NCBI GenBank assembly: GCA_011389755.1
Contig: JAABTR010000412.1
Coordinates: 1 to 8,458 of the forward strand
Length of the DNA: 8,458 nt
DNA from: Deltaproteobacteria bacterium
Lineage (GTDB): Bacteria; Myxococcota_A; Polyangia; JAAYKL01
Direction of reading: 5' to 3'
Shown: piece after piece, positions 1-7,185 of the stretch
Numbering within the stretch: position 1 is the first letter of the stretch
Layout of the letters: the number at the start of each line of letters is the position of its first letter
Notes under the pieces: generated by a model
What the model was told of the DNA's origin: nothing
Databases searched by the model: none
Seen by the model: the letters and a program-made list of their open reading frames with translations, nothing else
Program-made: the position numbers and the translations under genes

Positions 1-1
1 G

Positions 2-2233
2 AGCCAACCACAGGGACCGGCTTCGCGGGACGTCCAGGCCGAGGCCGTCTCCGACCTTTTAACCATTGGGGATCCCTACAGCTTTTCGGGGGACGATTCT
101 CTGCTCATCGCCATGGCAACCCCTGCCATCTCGGTGGATAGCATGGACGAGACCATCGAGGGTGTCGGAAAGCTCCAGGGGATCATGGATGAATTGAGCG
201 AGGCCCGCCCCGGCATCGATGCGCGTCTGGCAGGGATGCCGGCCTTGATGTATCAGGAGATGCAGGTGGGCACGCAGGACATGGGGCTCTCCACGGTCGT
301 CTCCCTCTTGCTCGTGCTCGCTATCTTCGTCCTGGCCTTTCGCATGTGGACCGCTCCTGTCTTGGTCATGTTCTCCCTCCTCGTGGGGATCTGCTGGTCT
401 GCCGGTCTCATCGCCCTGACGTTCGGCCGACTCAACCTGTTTACCTTGATGTTCGCGGTGATCCTGATCGGGCTGGGTATCGACTTCGCCATCCACCTGC
501 TCGCGGCGTACACGACAGCCCGGGCAGAGGGTAAAAGCACAGCCGATGCGGTCCACTCCATGTTTCACGGTCCGGGCGCGGGGGTGGTGACCGGCGCCTT
601 GACCACGAGCGCGGCCTTCTTTGCGCTGGCGCTCACGGGCCTCGAGGCTCTCGTGGAGCTGGGGGTGATCTTGGGGTCGGGGATTTTATTGACCCTGGTG
701 GCGAGCTTGACGGTCCTCCCGGCCGGCTTGGTGCTCACAGAGCGGATCTGGGCCAAGGTGGCGCCGAGGCGTGCTCAAAAGTTTAGGCCGGTGCGGCTCG
801 CCATGCCGGTCCTCGGTTCTTTGGGGGGCGCGATTGAACGTCGTCCCTGGGGCGTTGTCGTTTTGTTTGTCGTGGTGACGGGCTTTTTCGCCTCCTTCGC
901 GTCTCGGGCCGCGTACGAGCCCGATATGCTCGAGACCGAGCCGCCGGACATGGAGGCGGTGACCCTGCACCGGGACGTGCTCGAAAAGTTCGAGATCCAT
1001 CCCGACTTCGCTATGATGGTGACCGATGATGTGGAGAAGACCCGCGGCATCGTCGAGAAGATGAAGAAGAACCGCTTGGTGGGCATGGTCGACGCCGTCA
1101 GTGAGTTCGTCCCGTCCGCTGCGCAACAAAAAAAGCGGGGTCCCATCGCGCGGAACATCAAAGAGCGCATGGACGAGATCTTGAGGGCGCGCACCGAGCT
1201 GGGAGTCGCAAGGGCCGATGCCGCCGAGACGAGCGTGCCGCGACCCGATCCCGAGGAGCGCAAGCGAAGGCTCTTAGGCGAGCTCGACCGGCTGCAAAGC
1301 AACGTCCAGGAGATGGGGCAGCTCGCCTTTGCCTCGGTGAAGAACCGCCTCTACAGCGCGTGCCAGCGGCTGGCAGGGGCCGAGGATGGACGAGGGGCCT
1401 TTGTCGCCTTGCGCGCGTGGGTGGAGGCGGCTTCCGCGCAGAGCCTCCGACAAAAGATTTCGGCCTACGAAGATGCCTATGTCCCCAAGCTGGCGACCAA
1501 GCTGCGAGCGATGGCGCAGACCTCGCCGATCACCGTGCAGAGTCTCCCCGAGGAGATAAAGGAGCGCTACATCGGCTCGGACGGCGCCAACCTCATCACC
1601 GTCTACGCGTCGGTCAACTTGTGGGAGGGCGACAAGGCAGAGCTCTTCATCGACCACGCAAAAAAAGCAGACGCCCAGGTCACCGGCTCCGTGGTCATGA
1701 TGAACCGGCTCATCGAGCTCATCGGTTCCAAAGGGCTCGCGGCGGTGTTGTTCGCCCTGGGCGCGGTGTTTGTGATCCTCCTCATCGATTTTCGCTCCTT
1801 GCGACTGGCCGTGCTGGCGCTGTGCCCCCTCGGAGTGGGCTTTGTGATGATGGTGGGCGCGTTCGTACTGTTGGGCCGCAAGTTCGACGTGGTGAACTTG
1901 GAGGCGATCCCCCTGATCCTCGGTATCGGCATCGATGACGCGGTTCACGTAGTCCACGCGGTGCGGCGCCGGGGAGTCGGTGCCCTGCCCGGCGTCTTGA
2001 AAAGCACCGGCAGGGCGCTCATCTTGACGTCGCTAACGACCGGGATCGCGTTCGGCTCCATCGCGTTTGCGTCCCACAGGGGGATGGCGAGCATGGGGCT
2101 GTTGCTCGCGCTGGGCGTGGGCGCCTGCCTCTTGGCGTCGCTCCTCTTGCTCCCGGCCCTGCTTAGAATCACCTATCGAAGGGGGACGTCGAAACAACCG
2201 AAGGAGGTGCAACATGCTGCGGACACCGTTTAG
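2..2233 (+). CDS. RND/MMPL-family inner-membrane exporter, 5'-truncated by window edge
   Basis: Predicted proton-driven exporter of the RND superfamily (MMPL/COG1033 type) in the inner membrane, probably moving a lipid or lipoprotein-related substrate. The frame is open to the window edge, and the residues before the first internal ATG (base 113) read as conserved protein (GDPYSFSGDDSLLIA), so that ATG is not the true start; TM1 and most of the first periplasmic domain lie outside. Visible are TM2-6 (about 290-770), with the TM4 motif GIDFAIH near 476-496, then TM7 (about 838-900), a periplasmic domain (about 900-1730) containing a charged helical stretch near 1225-1330, and TM8-12 (about 1735-2175), with the matching TM10 motif GIGIDDAVH at 1922-1948. 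The acidic residues in these two motifs are the expected proton-relay positions of the family. The 3' end overlaps the LolA-like gene by 20 bp. The substrate is unknown; a hopanoid-type (HpnN-like) or lipoprotein role is possible. Confidence 0.93.
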   Translation, partial: SQPQGPASRDVQAEAVSDLLTIGDPYSFSGDDSLLIAMATPAISVDSMDETIEGVGKLQGIMDELSEARPGIDARLAGMPALMYQEMQVGTQDMGLSTVVSLLLVLAIFVLAFRMWTAPVLVMFSLLVGICWSAGLIALTFGRLNLFTLMFAVILIGLGIDFAIHLLAAYTTARAEGKSTADAVHSMFHGPGAGVVTGALTTSAAFFALALTGLEALVELGVILGSGILLTLVASLTVLPAGLVLTERIWAKVAPRRAQKFRPVRLAMPVLGSLGGAIERRPWGVVVLFVVVTGFFASFASRAAYEPDMLETEPPDMEAVTLHRDVLEKFEIHPDFAMMVTDDVEKTRGIVEKMKKNRLVGMVDAVSEFVPSAAQQKKRGPIARNIKERMDEILRARTELGVARADAAETSVPRPDPEERKRRLLGELDRLQSNVQEMGQLAFASVKNRLYSACQRLAGAEDGRGAFVALRAWVEAASAQSLRQKISAYEDAYVPKLATKLRAMAQTSPITVQSLPEEIKERYIGSDGANLITVYASVNLWEGDKAELFIDHAKKADAQVTGSVVMMNRLIELIGSKGLAAVLFALGAVFVILLIDFRSLRLAVLALCPLGVGFVMMVGAFVLLGRKFDVVNLEAIPLILGIGIDDAVHVVHAVRRRGVGALPGVLKSTGRALILTSLTTGIAFGSIAFASHRGMASMGLLLALGVGACLLASLLLLPALLRITYRRGTSKQPKEVQHAADTV
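2202..2207 (+). promoter_or_regulatory. Shine-Dalgarno AGGAGG for the LolA-like gene
   Basis: A perfect AGGAGG lies six bases before the ATG at 2214, inside the last codons of the exporter gene. It decides the start of the LolA-like gene: the frame stays open further upstream, but only this ATG has a ribosome binding site and is followed by a signal peptide. Confidence 0.85.
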
Positions 2234-2984
2234 ACTTCTTGGGGCCATCGTCGTTATCGCCGCGCTGGGAGGCTCTGGCCTGTGCCGCGCCGCTTCAAAC
2301 GACGCCTCGGCGATTCTCGCGAAGGCGGACAAGGCGGGATTGGCCAAATCGAGCCGGATGAAGGTTGTTCAGACGATCCACACGCCCTCGGGGGACGTCC
2401 GCGAGTTCAAGATTTTGAGCTACTCCCAAGGGGGAAACGAAAAATCGCTCACCGAGTATGTGGCGCCCAATCAAGTGCGGGGCATGAAGATCCTGACGCT
2501 GAACGACGGCGACGACATCTGGAGCTACTTCCCCCGCACCAACCGGACGCGAAAGATCGCGTCGTCGGCCCGAAATCGACGGGTGCAGGGATCGGATTTT
2601 ACCTACGACGACATGGCCACCGGCAAGCTCGCCGCGCAGTGGACAGGTAAGATGGCGGGGACGGAAACGATAGAGGGACACACCTGCCAAAAGCTTCTTG
2701 TCGCGCCGACGAAAAAAGGCCCAAGGTCCTACAAGAAAGCGATCATGTGGATCGACAGCGCGGACTACGCCCTGCGGCGCATCGACTACTACGACGAGGA
2801 CGGCGACCTGCAAAAACGCCTGGTGCTTGGGGAATACAAGAAGATAGGCGGCGTCTTGGTCCCCCACGGGTACACCATGACGAACCTGAGCGACGGCGGT
2901 CGCACTACCATGAAGATCGTCGCGGCCCAGGTGAACGTCGACCTACCGGAAGACCTCTTCAGCAGCGCGAGCCTGGGAAAATGA
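2214..2984 (+). CDS. LolA-like outer-membrane lipoprotein-sorting protein (PF17131 type)
   Basis: Periplasmic LolA/LolB-fold protein of 256 aa, expected to carry a hydrophobic substrate between membranes. Residues 1-26 form a signal peptide (MLRTPFRLL, then a hydrophobic core, cleavage near CRA-A). The mature part shows features of the LolA_like family often found beside MMPL exporters: a DDIWSYFPRTNRTRKI segment (about 100-114), the signature GSDFTYDDM (about 126-134), a GHTCQKL strand near 155-160 and a closing ...LPEDLFSSASL. The Cys at 24 is not in a good lipobox (SGLC), so a soluble periplasmic protein is more likely than a lipoprotein. It overlaps the exporter gene by 20 bp and its stop shares ATGA with the barrel gene, so the three are almost certainly co-translated and act together. 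Its relation to true LolA is at the fold level; the cargo is unknown. Confidence 0.9.
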   Translation: MLRTPFRLLGAIVVIAALGGSGLCRAASNDASAILAKADKAGLAKSSRMKVVQTIHTPSGDVREFKILSYSQGGNEKSLTEYVAPNQVRGMKILTLNDGDDIWSYFPRTNRTRKIASSARNRRVQGSDFTYDDMATGKLAAQWTGKMAGTETIEGHTCQKLLVAPTKKGPRSYKKAIMWIDSADYALRRIDYYDEDGDLQKRLVLGEYKKIGGVLVPHGYTMTNLSDGGRTTMKIVAAQVNVDLPEDLFSSASLGK

Positions 2985-4312
2985 CCTGCCGCCTCGCACC
3001 GGTGTGCTTTTGGGCGCTGCTGAGCGCCTGGTCACCGCAGACGGTCGCCGCCGACGAGTGGGAGGAGGACTGGGGGAGCGAAGGGGCCGAGGATCAAACA
3101 CCGAGAAAGGTTCCTGGGGTGGCGATCCACGGCAGCTACGAAAACCAGCTCACCGGTCTGGCGCTGCGCGCGCACGGCGGCGGGGCGAAGAGCGCGGTTT
3201 TGGACTCCAACCGCCTGCGCGTCGATTTGGAAGCCAAGCTGTCCGGGGGCATCGAGGTGCGCGCGGCGGCCGTGGCCCAGATCTTCGCGGGCCAGACCCG
3301 GGTGGCTCTTCGGGATTTGATCCCAGCGGAGACCCTCGACGCCCTCATCTTCGAGGACGCGAGGTGGTCGGCGGTGCTCGCGGATGTCTACACCTACGAA
3401 GACCTCTACCGCATTCAAGACGCCTACGCGGTGATCCCCGTCGGCTCGGCTGTCTTGACACTTGGGAAGCAGCCCCTCGGGCAGGGCGCGGGGTACGTTT
3501 GGAACCCAACAGACCCCTTCACGTCGAAAGACATCTTCGATCCGACTTACGAAAAGCCGGGCGTCATCGCGCTGCGCGCGACCTTGCCGGTGTTTGAAAA
3601 TGTCTTCATCGACGCCATCGCGGCGCCCGGCGATCTCGAAGACTGGACCGCCGGCGGACGGTTGAACATAAAGGCCGGGCCGCTGACCCTCGCCGGGGTC
3701 TTTTACGCGACTCGGGACGCCGCGACAGACCTGGAAAGCTCGTTGGACGCCGCCTCAGGCGCCCTCGAGGCCGGAGGAGATCTCGCAGACGCGGTTCAAA
3801 CTGTGGAGGCAAAAAAGGTCATGGCCGGCGGCGAGCTCATCGCGGATATTCTCGGCGCGCGGCTGTGGCTCGAGGGCGCCTACAATTTCATCGAGGACCT
3901 CGCCGGCGCCCGGGGCGACTACGCCGAGATCGTCGCCGGCTTCGAGTACTTCTTCCCCTTCGAGACCCATCTTATGGTCGAGGCGCTCTACTACGGCGCA
4001 GGAGCCGAGCAAAAGGGCGGTTTTTACACCTTCGGGCAATGGTCCCAGGTGCTCGAAGGGGAGACCAAGATGCTCGGGAGGTCCTTCCTCTTCGAGTCGC
4101 TCGACCACCCCGTGGGAGACTTTTGGACCCTCGGGCTGGGCTCTTTTCAGAGCATCTCCGACGGCTCGGCCGCGATCATGGCGGACGCCACCTACGCCTT
4201 TGCCCAGGACGCGGAGCTGTGGCTCCTGGCGACAATTGGTCTGGGCGAACCCGCCGACTTCTTCGGAAGCTCCTACGGTCAGGCTTGGGCGCGCCTGAAA
4301 CTGTATTTTTGA
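2981..4312 (+). CDS. Outer-membrane beta-barrel protein of the RND/LolA-like operon
   Basis: 443-aa predicted outer-membrane protein. The start is the ATG of the ATGA overlap with the LolA-like gene; the frame is open upstream, but only this start gives a signal peptide (residues 1-24, cleavage near TVAA-DEW). An acidic linker follows (DEWEEDWGSEGAEDQ), then alternating amphipathic strands typical of a barrel. A conserved-looking block GKQPLGQGAGYVWNPTDPF (162-180) plus FDPTYEKPGV (186-195) resembles the G-x-Q...WNPTD...DP.YE region of DUF1302-like and related outer-membrane proteins. The protein ends in Phe (ARLKLYF), the usual BAM recognition signature. A helical insertion rich in Ala, Asp and Glu lies at about residues 247-275. 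Probable role: outer-membrane acceptor or channel for the substrate of the exporter and LolA-like pair. The family assignment is by motif and context only. Confidence 0.85.
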   Translation: MTCRLAPVCFWALLSAWSPQTVAADEWEEDWGSEGAEDQTPRKVPGVAIHGSYENQLTGLALRAHGGGAKSAVLDSNRLRVDLEAKLSGGIEVRAAAVAQIFAGQTRVALRDLIPAETLDALIFEDARWSAVLADVYTYEDLYRIQDAYAVIPVGSAVLTLGKQPLGQGAGYVWNPTDPFTSKDIFDPTYEKPGVIALRATLPVFENVFIDAIAAPGDLEDWTAGGRLNIKAGPLTLAGVFYATRDAATDLESSLDAASGALEAGGDLADAVQTVEAKKVMAGGELIADILGARLWLEGAYNFIEDLAGARGDYAEIVAGFEYFFPFETHLMVEALYYGAGAEQKGGFYTFGQWSQVLEGETKMLGRSFLFESLDHPVGDFWTLGLGSFQSISDGSAAIMADATYAFAQDAELWLLATIGLGEPADFFGSSYGQAWARLKLYF

Positions 4313-4341
4313 GCCTTTATTGTTTCGTCCTTTGAATAAAC

Positions 4342-4413
4342 GTCGAACGTACTCGACAAAAACACTATTGTCGAACGTGCTCGACAATAACGCTGTTGTC
4401 GAGTACGTTCGAC
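4342..4413. repeat. Three palindromes GTCGA-N6-TCGAC in exact 28-bp phase
   Basis: Units lie at 4342-4359, 4368-4387 and 4396-4413, with centres at 4349.5, 4377.5 and 4405.5, so spacing is exactly 28 bp twice. The middle unit is TTGTCGAACGTGCTCGACAA. The first 18 bp (GTCGAACGTACTCGACAA) are the exact reverse complement of the third unit, so unit 1 can also pair with unit 3 around a 36-nt loop. The inter-unit bases are similar too: repeat 1 (4342-4369) and repeat 2 (4370-4397) match at 24 of 28 positions by eye. A further TCGA...TCGA at 4427-4439 keeps the 28-bp phase but falls inside the coding region. This looks like an operator array or structured leader for the downstream ATPase gene; which of these is not shown by the sequence. 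Confidence 0.85.
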
Positions 4414-4416
4414 AGC

Positions 4417-5634
4417 ATGTCCGAACTCGATATACTCGAAATCGCTCGCTCATGGAGTTTTTGGGATCGTTCGATACCAACTTCTGTCCCGCGTAAGGTG
4501 GAGTTGCCAGATGCGCTGCACGAAAGCTTGAGCCTCGTCGTGCAGGGCGTCCGCCGCTGTGGCAAATCTACGTTGCTGCACCAGCTCATGGAGCGCTACG
4601 GGTTGAAGCCCAGGCACTGTGCTTTTTTAAACCTAGAAGACCCGAGACTGGCTCGTTTTCTCTCTTTCGAGATTCTCGAACAGCTGGTGCAGCGCTTTAG
4701 AAAACGGCATCCTAAGGCATCGCGCCTTGTCTTCTTCCTCGACGAGATTCAGCAGGTCGATGGATGGCAAAAGTGGCTGCGGTCGCAGCTCGATAGGCCC
4801 TGCGGCCATGTGTTCGTAGTCACGGGGTCGAACAACAGTCTGTTGTCGGGGGATTTGGCCACGGTGCTCACAGGCCGGTACCTCAAGGTGAACCTCTATC
4901 CGTTCAACCTCCAAGAGCTGCGTGGCCTTAAGCCAGATGCCACGCTGGAGCAATACTTAACCGAGGGCGGGTTTCCCGAGCCTCTCAAGTTGACCTTCGC
5001 GGACGGAGACCGCCTCCGCCGGCAGTATTTTAACGACATCGTCGAACGGGATGTTCGCGAGCGGGCGGGGGCCCGTTCCAGCTTGGCCGTCAGGCAAGTG
5101 GCGCAGATGGCATTCGAATCCACGGGCTCCGAGATGAGTATGCGTCGGGTGGCGGCGGCTACCGGGATCGCGGTGGAAACCGCTGCGCGCTACCTGGAGG
5201 TTTGCGAGGATGTGGGGCTTTTATTTGCCTGCCCGTTTTTTGCGTTCTCCGAACGAAAAAGAGCGAGCATGAATCGCAAGTACTACCCCGTGGATAATGG
5301 CTTGCGTCGGGTCGTGGTCACAAAAACCGGTGCGGATCGGGGGAAGGCCCTCGAATGCGCGACGTATCTGGCGCTTCGCCGCCGCTTCGATTCAGTGTCT
5401 TACTGGCGCGATCGCGGCGAGGTGGATTTCGTCGTTCAGGACCAGGGAAAAATCACGCCCATTCAGGTCACCTGGAGCGAGCCCGAGCCACGTCATCGAA
5501 ACGCGTTGGAGAGTTTCTACGAGGCCCACCCCCAAGCCCGAGAAGCGGTGCACGTGACCGCCGAGACTTTCGAGCACGCGCTCGACCGCCTGGCTGGGAT
5601 CACCCGCCCTCCGGCCGAACCCGGCCCTCGGTAG
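4417..5634 (+). CDS. AAA_14/DUF4143 ATPase with PD-(D/E)XK-like C-terminus
   Basis: 405-aa ATP-binding protein of the AAA_14 plus DUF4143 family, widespread and often mobile, with no settled function. Counting from ATG 4417: Walker A GVRRCGKST (44-52), Walker B LVFFLDEI (104-111), sensor-like strand VFVVTGSNNSLLSG (about 132-145), then LTGRYLKVNLYPFNLQEL. A winged-helix-like segment lies near 229-270 (MSMRRVAAATGIAVETAARYL). A nuclease-like C-terminus has E313, YWRDRGEVDF (329-338) and PIQVTWS (348-354). Where a classical PD-(D/E)XK enzyme has E-x-K, this one has Q-V-T, a change I recall in part of this family, so cleavage activity is doubtful. An in-frame TTG at 4396 would add seven residues but lies within the third palindrome; ATG 4417 is preferred. 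Neither start has a Shine-Dalgarno. A decayed 3' copy of the same gene type lies at 8306-8414. Confidence 0.92.
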   Translation: MSELDILEIARSWSFWDRSIPTSVPRKVELPDALHESLSLVVQGVRRCGKSTLLHQLMERYGLKPRHCAFLNLEDPRLARFLSFEILEQLVQRFRKRHPKASRLVFFLDEIQQVDGWQKWLRSQLDRPCGHVFVVTGSNNSLLSGDLATVLTGRYLKVNLYPFNLQELRGLKPDATLEQYLTEGGFPEPLKLTFADGDRLRRQYFNDIVERDVRERAGARSSLAVRQVAQMAFESTGSEMSMRRVAAATGIAVETAARYLEVCEDVGLLFACPFFAFSERKRASMNRKYYPVDNGLRRVVVTKTGADRGKALECATYLALRRRFDSVSYWRDRGEVDFVVQDQGKITPIQVTWSEPEPRHRNALESFYEAHPQAREAVHVTAETFEHALDRLAGITRPPAEPGPR

Positions 5635-5949
5635 CGCCAAGAAAAGCTCCAACGCAAAGAAAAAGACTCACCGAAAGAAGAAACGCCGATGGGCGCTATG
5701 TGTGCCACGTGTAGAGATGGGGTGCGGCACAGTGTGTGGGCGAGATATCTGTCTAAAAACAATAGAATTCACGGATTTGCTCCGGCTGGTGTGACTTGGT
5801 CCGCAATACCGCGCACAGCGAAGCGTCTTAGGACCGCTAAGGCGCCGACGCGACGGTTCTAGACGTGCGCGTTACTCCTCCACGATGACCGTTGCAGTGC
5901 GAGACACCGCTCCGAGGCGGATCCTGGTCTCTCGAAAACTCGAAAATGC
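5635..5949. other. 315-bp intergenic region between convergent genes
   Basis: Convergent junction between the DUF4143 gene and the minus-strand operon. No supportable gene was found; the short open frames here lack start signals and recognisable products. The first 60 bases are purine-rich (AAG/AAA runs). Around 5735-5775 it is AT-rich. The only clear structure is the inverted repeat at 5823-5845. The 8-bp unit CTCGAAAA occurs twice in tandem at 5931-5946, just past the operon's last stop codon. Confidence 0.6.
5823..5845. repeat. Inverted repeat, possible weak transcription stop
   Basis: GCGTCTTAG (5823-5831) and CTAAGGCGC (5837-5845) pair over nine positions, one of them a G-T/G-U pair, around a five-base loop. 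It lies about 105 bases past the last gene of the minus-strand operon and about 190 past the DUF4143 gene, so it could end either transcript. No T-run follows on either strand, so it is not a standard intrinsic terminator. Confidence 0.3.
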
Positions 5950-6462
5950 CTATCTGCCGCGCTGCAGCTCTTTGTGGACGTCGGCTTTGAGTTTCTCGTC
6001 GAGCTCATCGAGTGAAATCTCCCCGGAGTTGACCGCCTTTGCCAGCATGGTCTTAATCTCCTTCGGACCGAAGCGCTTGAATCGTTTTTTTCCGATCGCC
6101 TCGGCCGTCAGCTCGGCCAAATTGCAGATGCGCCGCAGATCGAGACGCCCCACATCGACATGCTGGTCGCGGTGTTTCGCAGCTGGCGTTTTGCCCTCGG
6201 TTTGTGTGATCTCCACGTCGAGCGATTGCACATCACTTTCGTCGAGCCAGACCATGTCGAGCTTCGCGAGTCGTTCACGGGCCGAAGCCAGCGCCAGTGC
6301 GATGTTCTTGATGTTCTCCGGCTCACCATCGCCGCATCGCCAGTAAGACAGACAGTTGTCCTTGGTCTTGAGATCTGCGAGCCCGTCGGCAGGTATCTCA
6401 TCGTCGTTGAGTGGGCGTGACGGAGTCCACTTGGCTCGGCTGATGTTCCTCGCGATCTTCAT
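5950..6462 (-). CDS. Uncharacterised 170-aa protein, third gene of the TIGR04255 operon
   Basis: I do not recognise this family. The protein is soluble and charged, without signal peptide or membrane segment. The N-terminus is basic (MKIARNISRAKWTPSRPL), followed by an acidic turn (NDDEIPADGLADL), a segment with NCLSYWRCGDGEPENIKNIALALASARE in which Trp41, Cys43 and Gly44 stand out (about 36-63), a strand-like LDMVWLDESD (68-77), then HVDVGRLDLRRICNLAELTAEAI (about 101-123). It closes with a helical, Lys/Glu-rich tail (KEIKTMLAKAV...LDELDEKLKADVHKEL, 134-167). The ATG lies three bases after the stop of the helical gene upstream, with no strong ribosome binding site, so it probably depends on translational coupling. 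It is the promoter-distal gene of a three-gene unit, which suggests it works with the TIGR04255 protein. Its tight packing and conserved-looking composition argue for a real gene rather than a chance frame. Confidence 0.82.
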   Translation of the reverse strand: MKIARNISRAKWTPSRPLNDDEIPADGLADLKTKDNCLSYWRCGDGEPENIKNIALALASARERLAKLDMVWLDESDVQSLDVEITQTEGKTPAAKHRDQHVDVGRLDLRRICNLAELTAEAIGKKRFKRFGPKEIKTMLAKAVNSGEISLDELDEKLKADVHKELQRGR

Positions 6463-6465
6463 TGG

Positions 6466-7185
6466 CTACTTGTTGTGAGTGTTCGCCGGTCCTAGGTCAG
6501 CCAAGACCTCGTCTTTGTAGTCGGAAAGCCAGCCGACCTCTTCGCAGTGTGAGGCGAGGATGCTGGCAAGCGCGCTATCGTCCCAGTGCTCTGCTGCCTG
6601 GAGTGCAGCATCGCGGACGGTTGCATGCTTGCTAGCGAGCCCGGCTTTCAATAGCTGGGACTTTTGCTCTGTAGAGAGTTCGGTCTCAGTAGTTGCGGTG
6701 CAGATGAGCAGAGCGGCGCTCTCGGCGGCTGTGTCGTCTCGTTCGAGCATGTCGACGATCCACAGGATCGTGCCCTCCTCAAAGAGTGCGATCGCGTTCT
6801 CGAAGATCTTGAACACCAAGTGGTTGCACCCGTCCTCCAATGGCTCCTCGGCGAGAGCAGCCGTGGTTTTCGATACGAAGGATGAGTAGTTCGGATCCGA
6901 GGCCGTCTCTTTCACGGTTCCCGGAGCCTCGTTGTCCGTGTGTTCTACCAGTTCAAACGCGAGCCCGCCGAGCCCCTTTGAACGGGCCATGATGGACGAG
7001 ATAGCGAACGACGCGGACAGGTCTCGATATATTTCATATTTCCGGTTGCGCAGCGCGCGATCCGACTCGGAGACCCCTTTTGATTGCCCAGTCGGCTCCG
7101 AGGTCGACCAGGAGGACGTCGATGGAATAGCAAGCGGGGCAGGGCTCCCGTAACCCTGCTCCGAGGGCAGACTAATCGCCTTCAT
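6466..7185 (-). CDS. Uncharacterised 239-aa protein with helical/HEAT-like C-terminal half
   Basis: No family recognised. The ATG at 7185 is fixed by a perfect AGGAGG seven bases upstream (7193-7198) and overlaps the end of the TIGR04255 gene by 14 bp. The first 40 residues are rich in Ser, Thr, Pro and Gly and look disordered. Residues 41-82 include LRNRKYEIYRDLSASFAIS and a Gly-rich GLGGLAFELVEHTD. From about 100 to 232 the protein is almost wholly alpha-helical with small hydrophobic repeats; SKHATVRDAALQAAEHWDD (185-203) and the flanking helices resemble HEAT-type repeats, a protein-protein interaction scaffold. No catalytic motif, signal peptide or membrane segment is visible. The context (overlapping TIGR04255 gene, 3-bp gap to the 170-aa gene) suggests stoichiometric co-production, perhaps as a structural partner. 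The HEAT assignment is a visual impression. Confidence 0.83.
   Translation of the reverse strand: MKAISLPSEQGYGSPAPLAIPSTSSWSTSEPTGQSKGVSESDRALRNRKYEIYRDLSASFAISSIMARSKGLGGLAFELVEHTDNEAPGTVKETASDPNYSSFVSKTTAALAEEPLEDGCNHLVFKIFENAIALFEEGTILWIVDMLERDDTAAESAALLICTATTETELSTEQKSQLLKAGLASKHATVRDAALQAAEHWDDSALASILASHCEEVGWLSDYKDEVLADLGPANTHNK

Noticed and set aside
113..115. ATG at 113 as the true start of the exporter
   Set aside because: The frame is open to the window edge and the residues upstream look like conserved exporter sequence; a start here would also lose TM1 and most of the first periplasmic domain.
1274..1957. 227-aa open frame on the minus strand inside the exporter gene
   Set aside because: His/Gln/Arg-rich shadow of a GC-rich coding strand; the + strand frame has clear RND motifs and membrane segments.
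4342..4413. Possible mini CRISPR array or iteron origin in the 28-bp repeats
   Set aside because: Linkers of about 8 bp are similar to each other rather than unique, no cas or replication gene is nearby, and one unit is inverted.
3755..4480. 241-aa open frame on the minus strand across the barrel gene's 3' end and the palindromes
   Set aside because: No start signal or recognisable product; it runs antisense to a protein with barrel strands and a terminal Phe, and crosses the repeat array.
5823..5845. Intrinsic terminator
   Set aside because: The stem is reasonable but no T-run follows on either strand; kept only as an inverted repeat of low confidence.
5635..5949. Small basic protein or tRNA in the convergent gap
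   Set aside because: The Lys-rich reading lacks a start and ribosome binding site, and no cloverleaf or conserved TPsiC-like arm could be found.
5885..6346. 153-aa Ser-rich open frame on the + strand
   Set aside because: Ser-rich composition typical of an antisense shadow; the minus-strand gene here is tightly packed into an operon.
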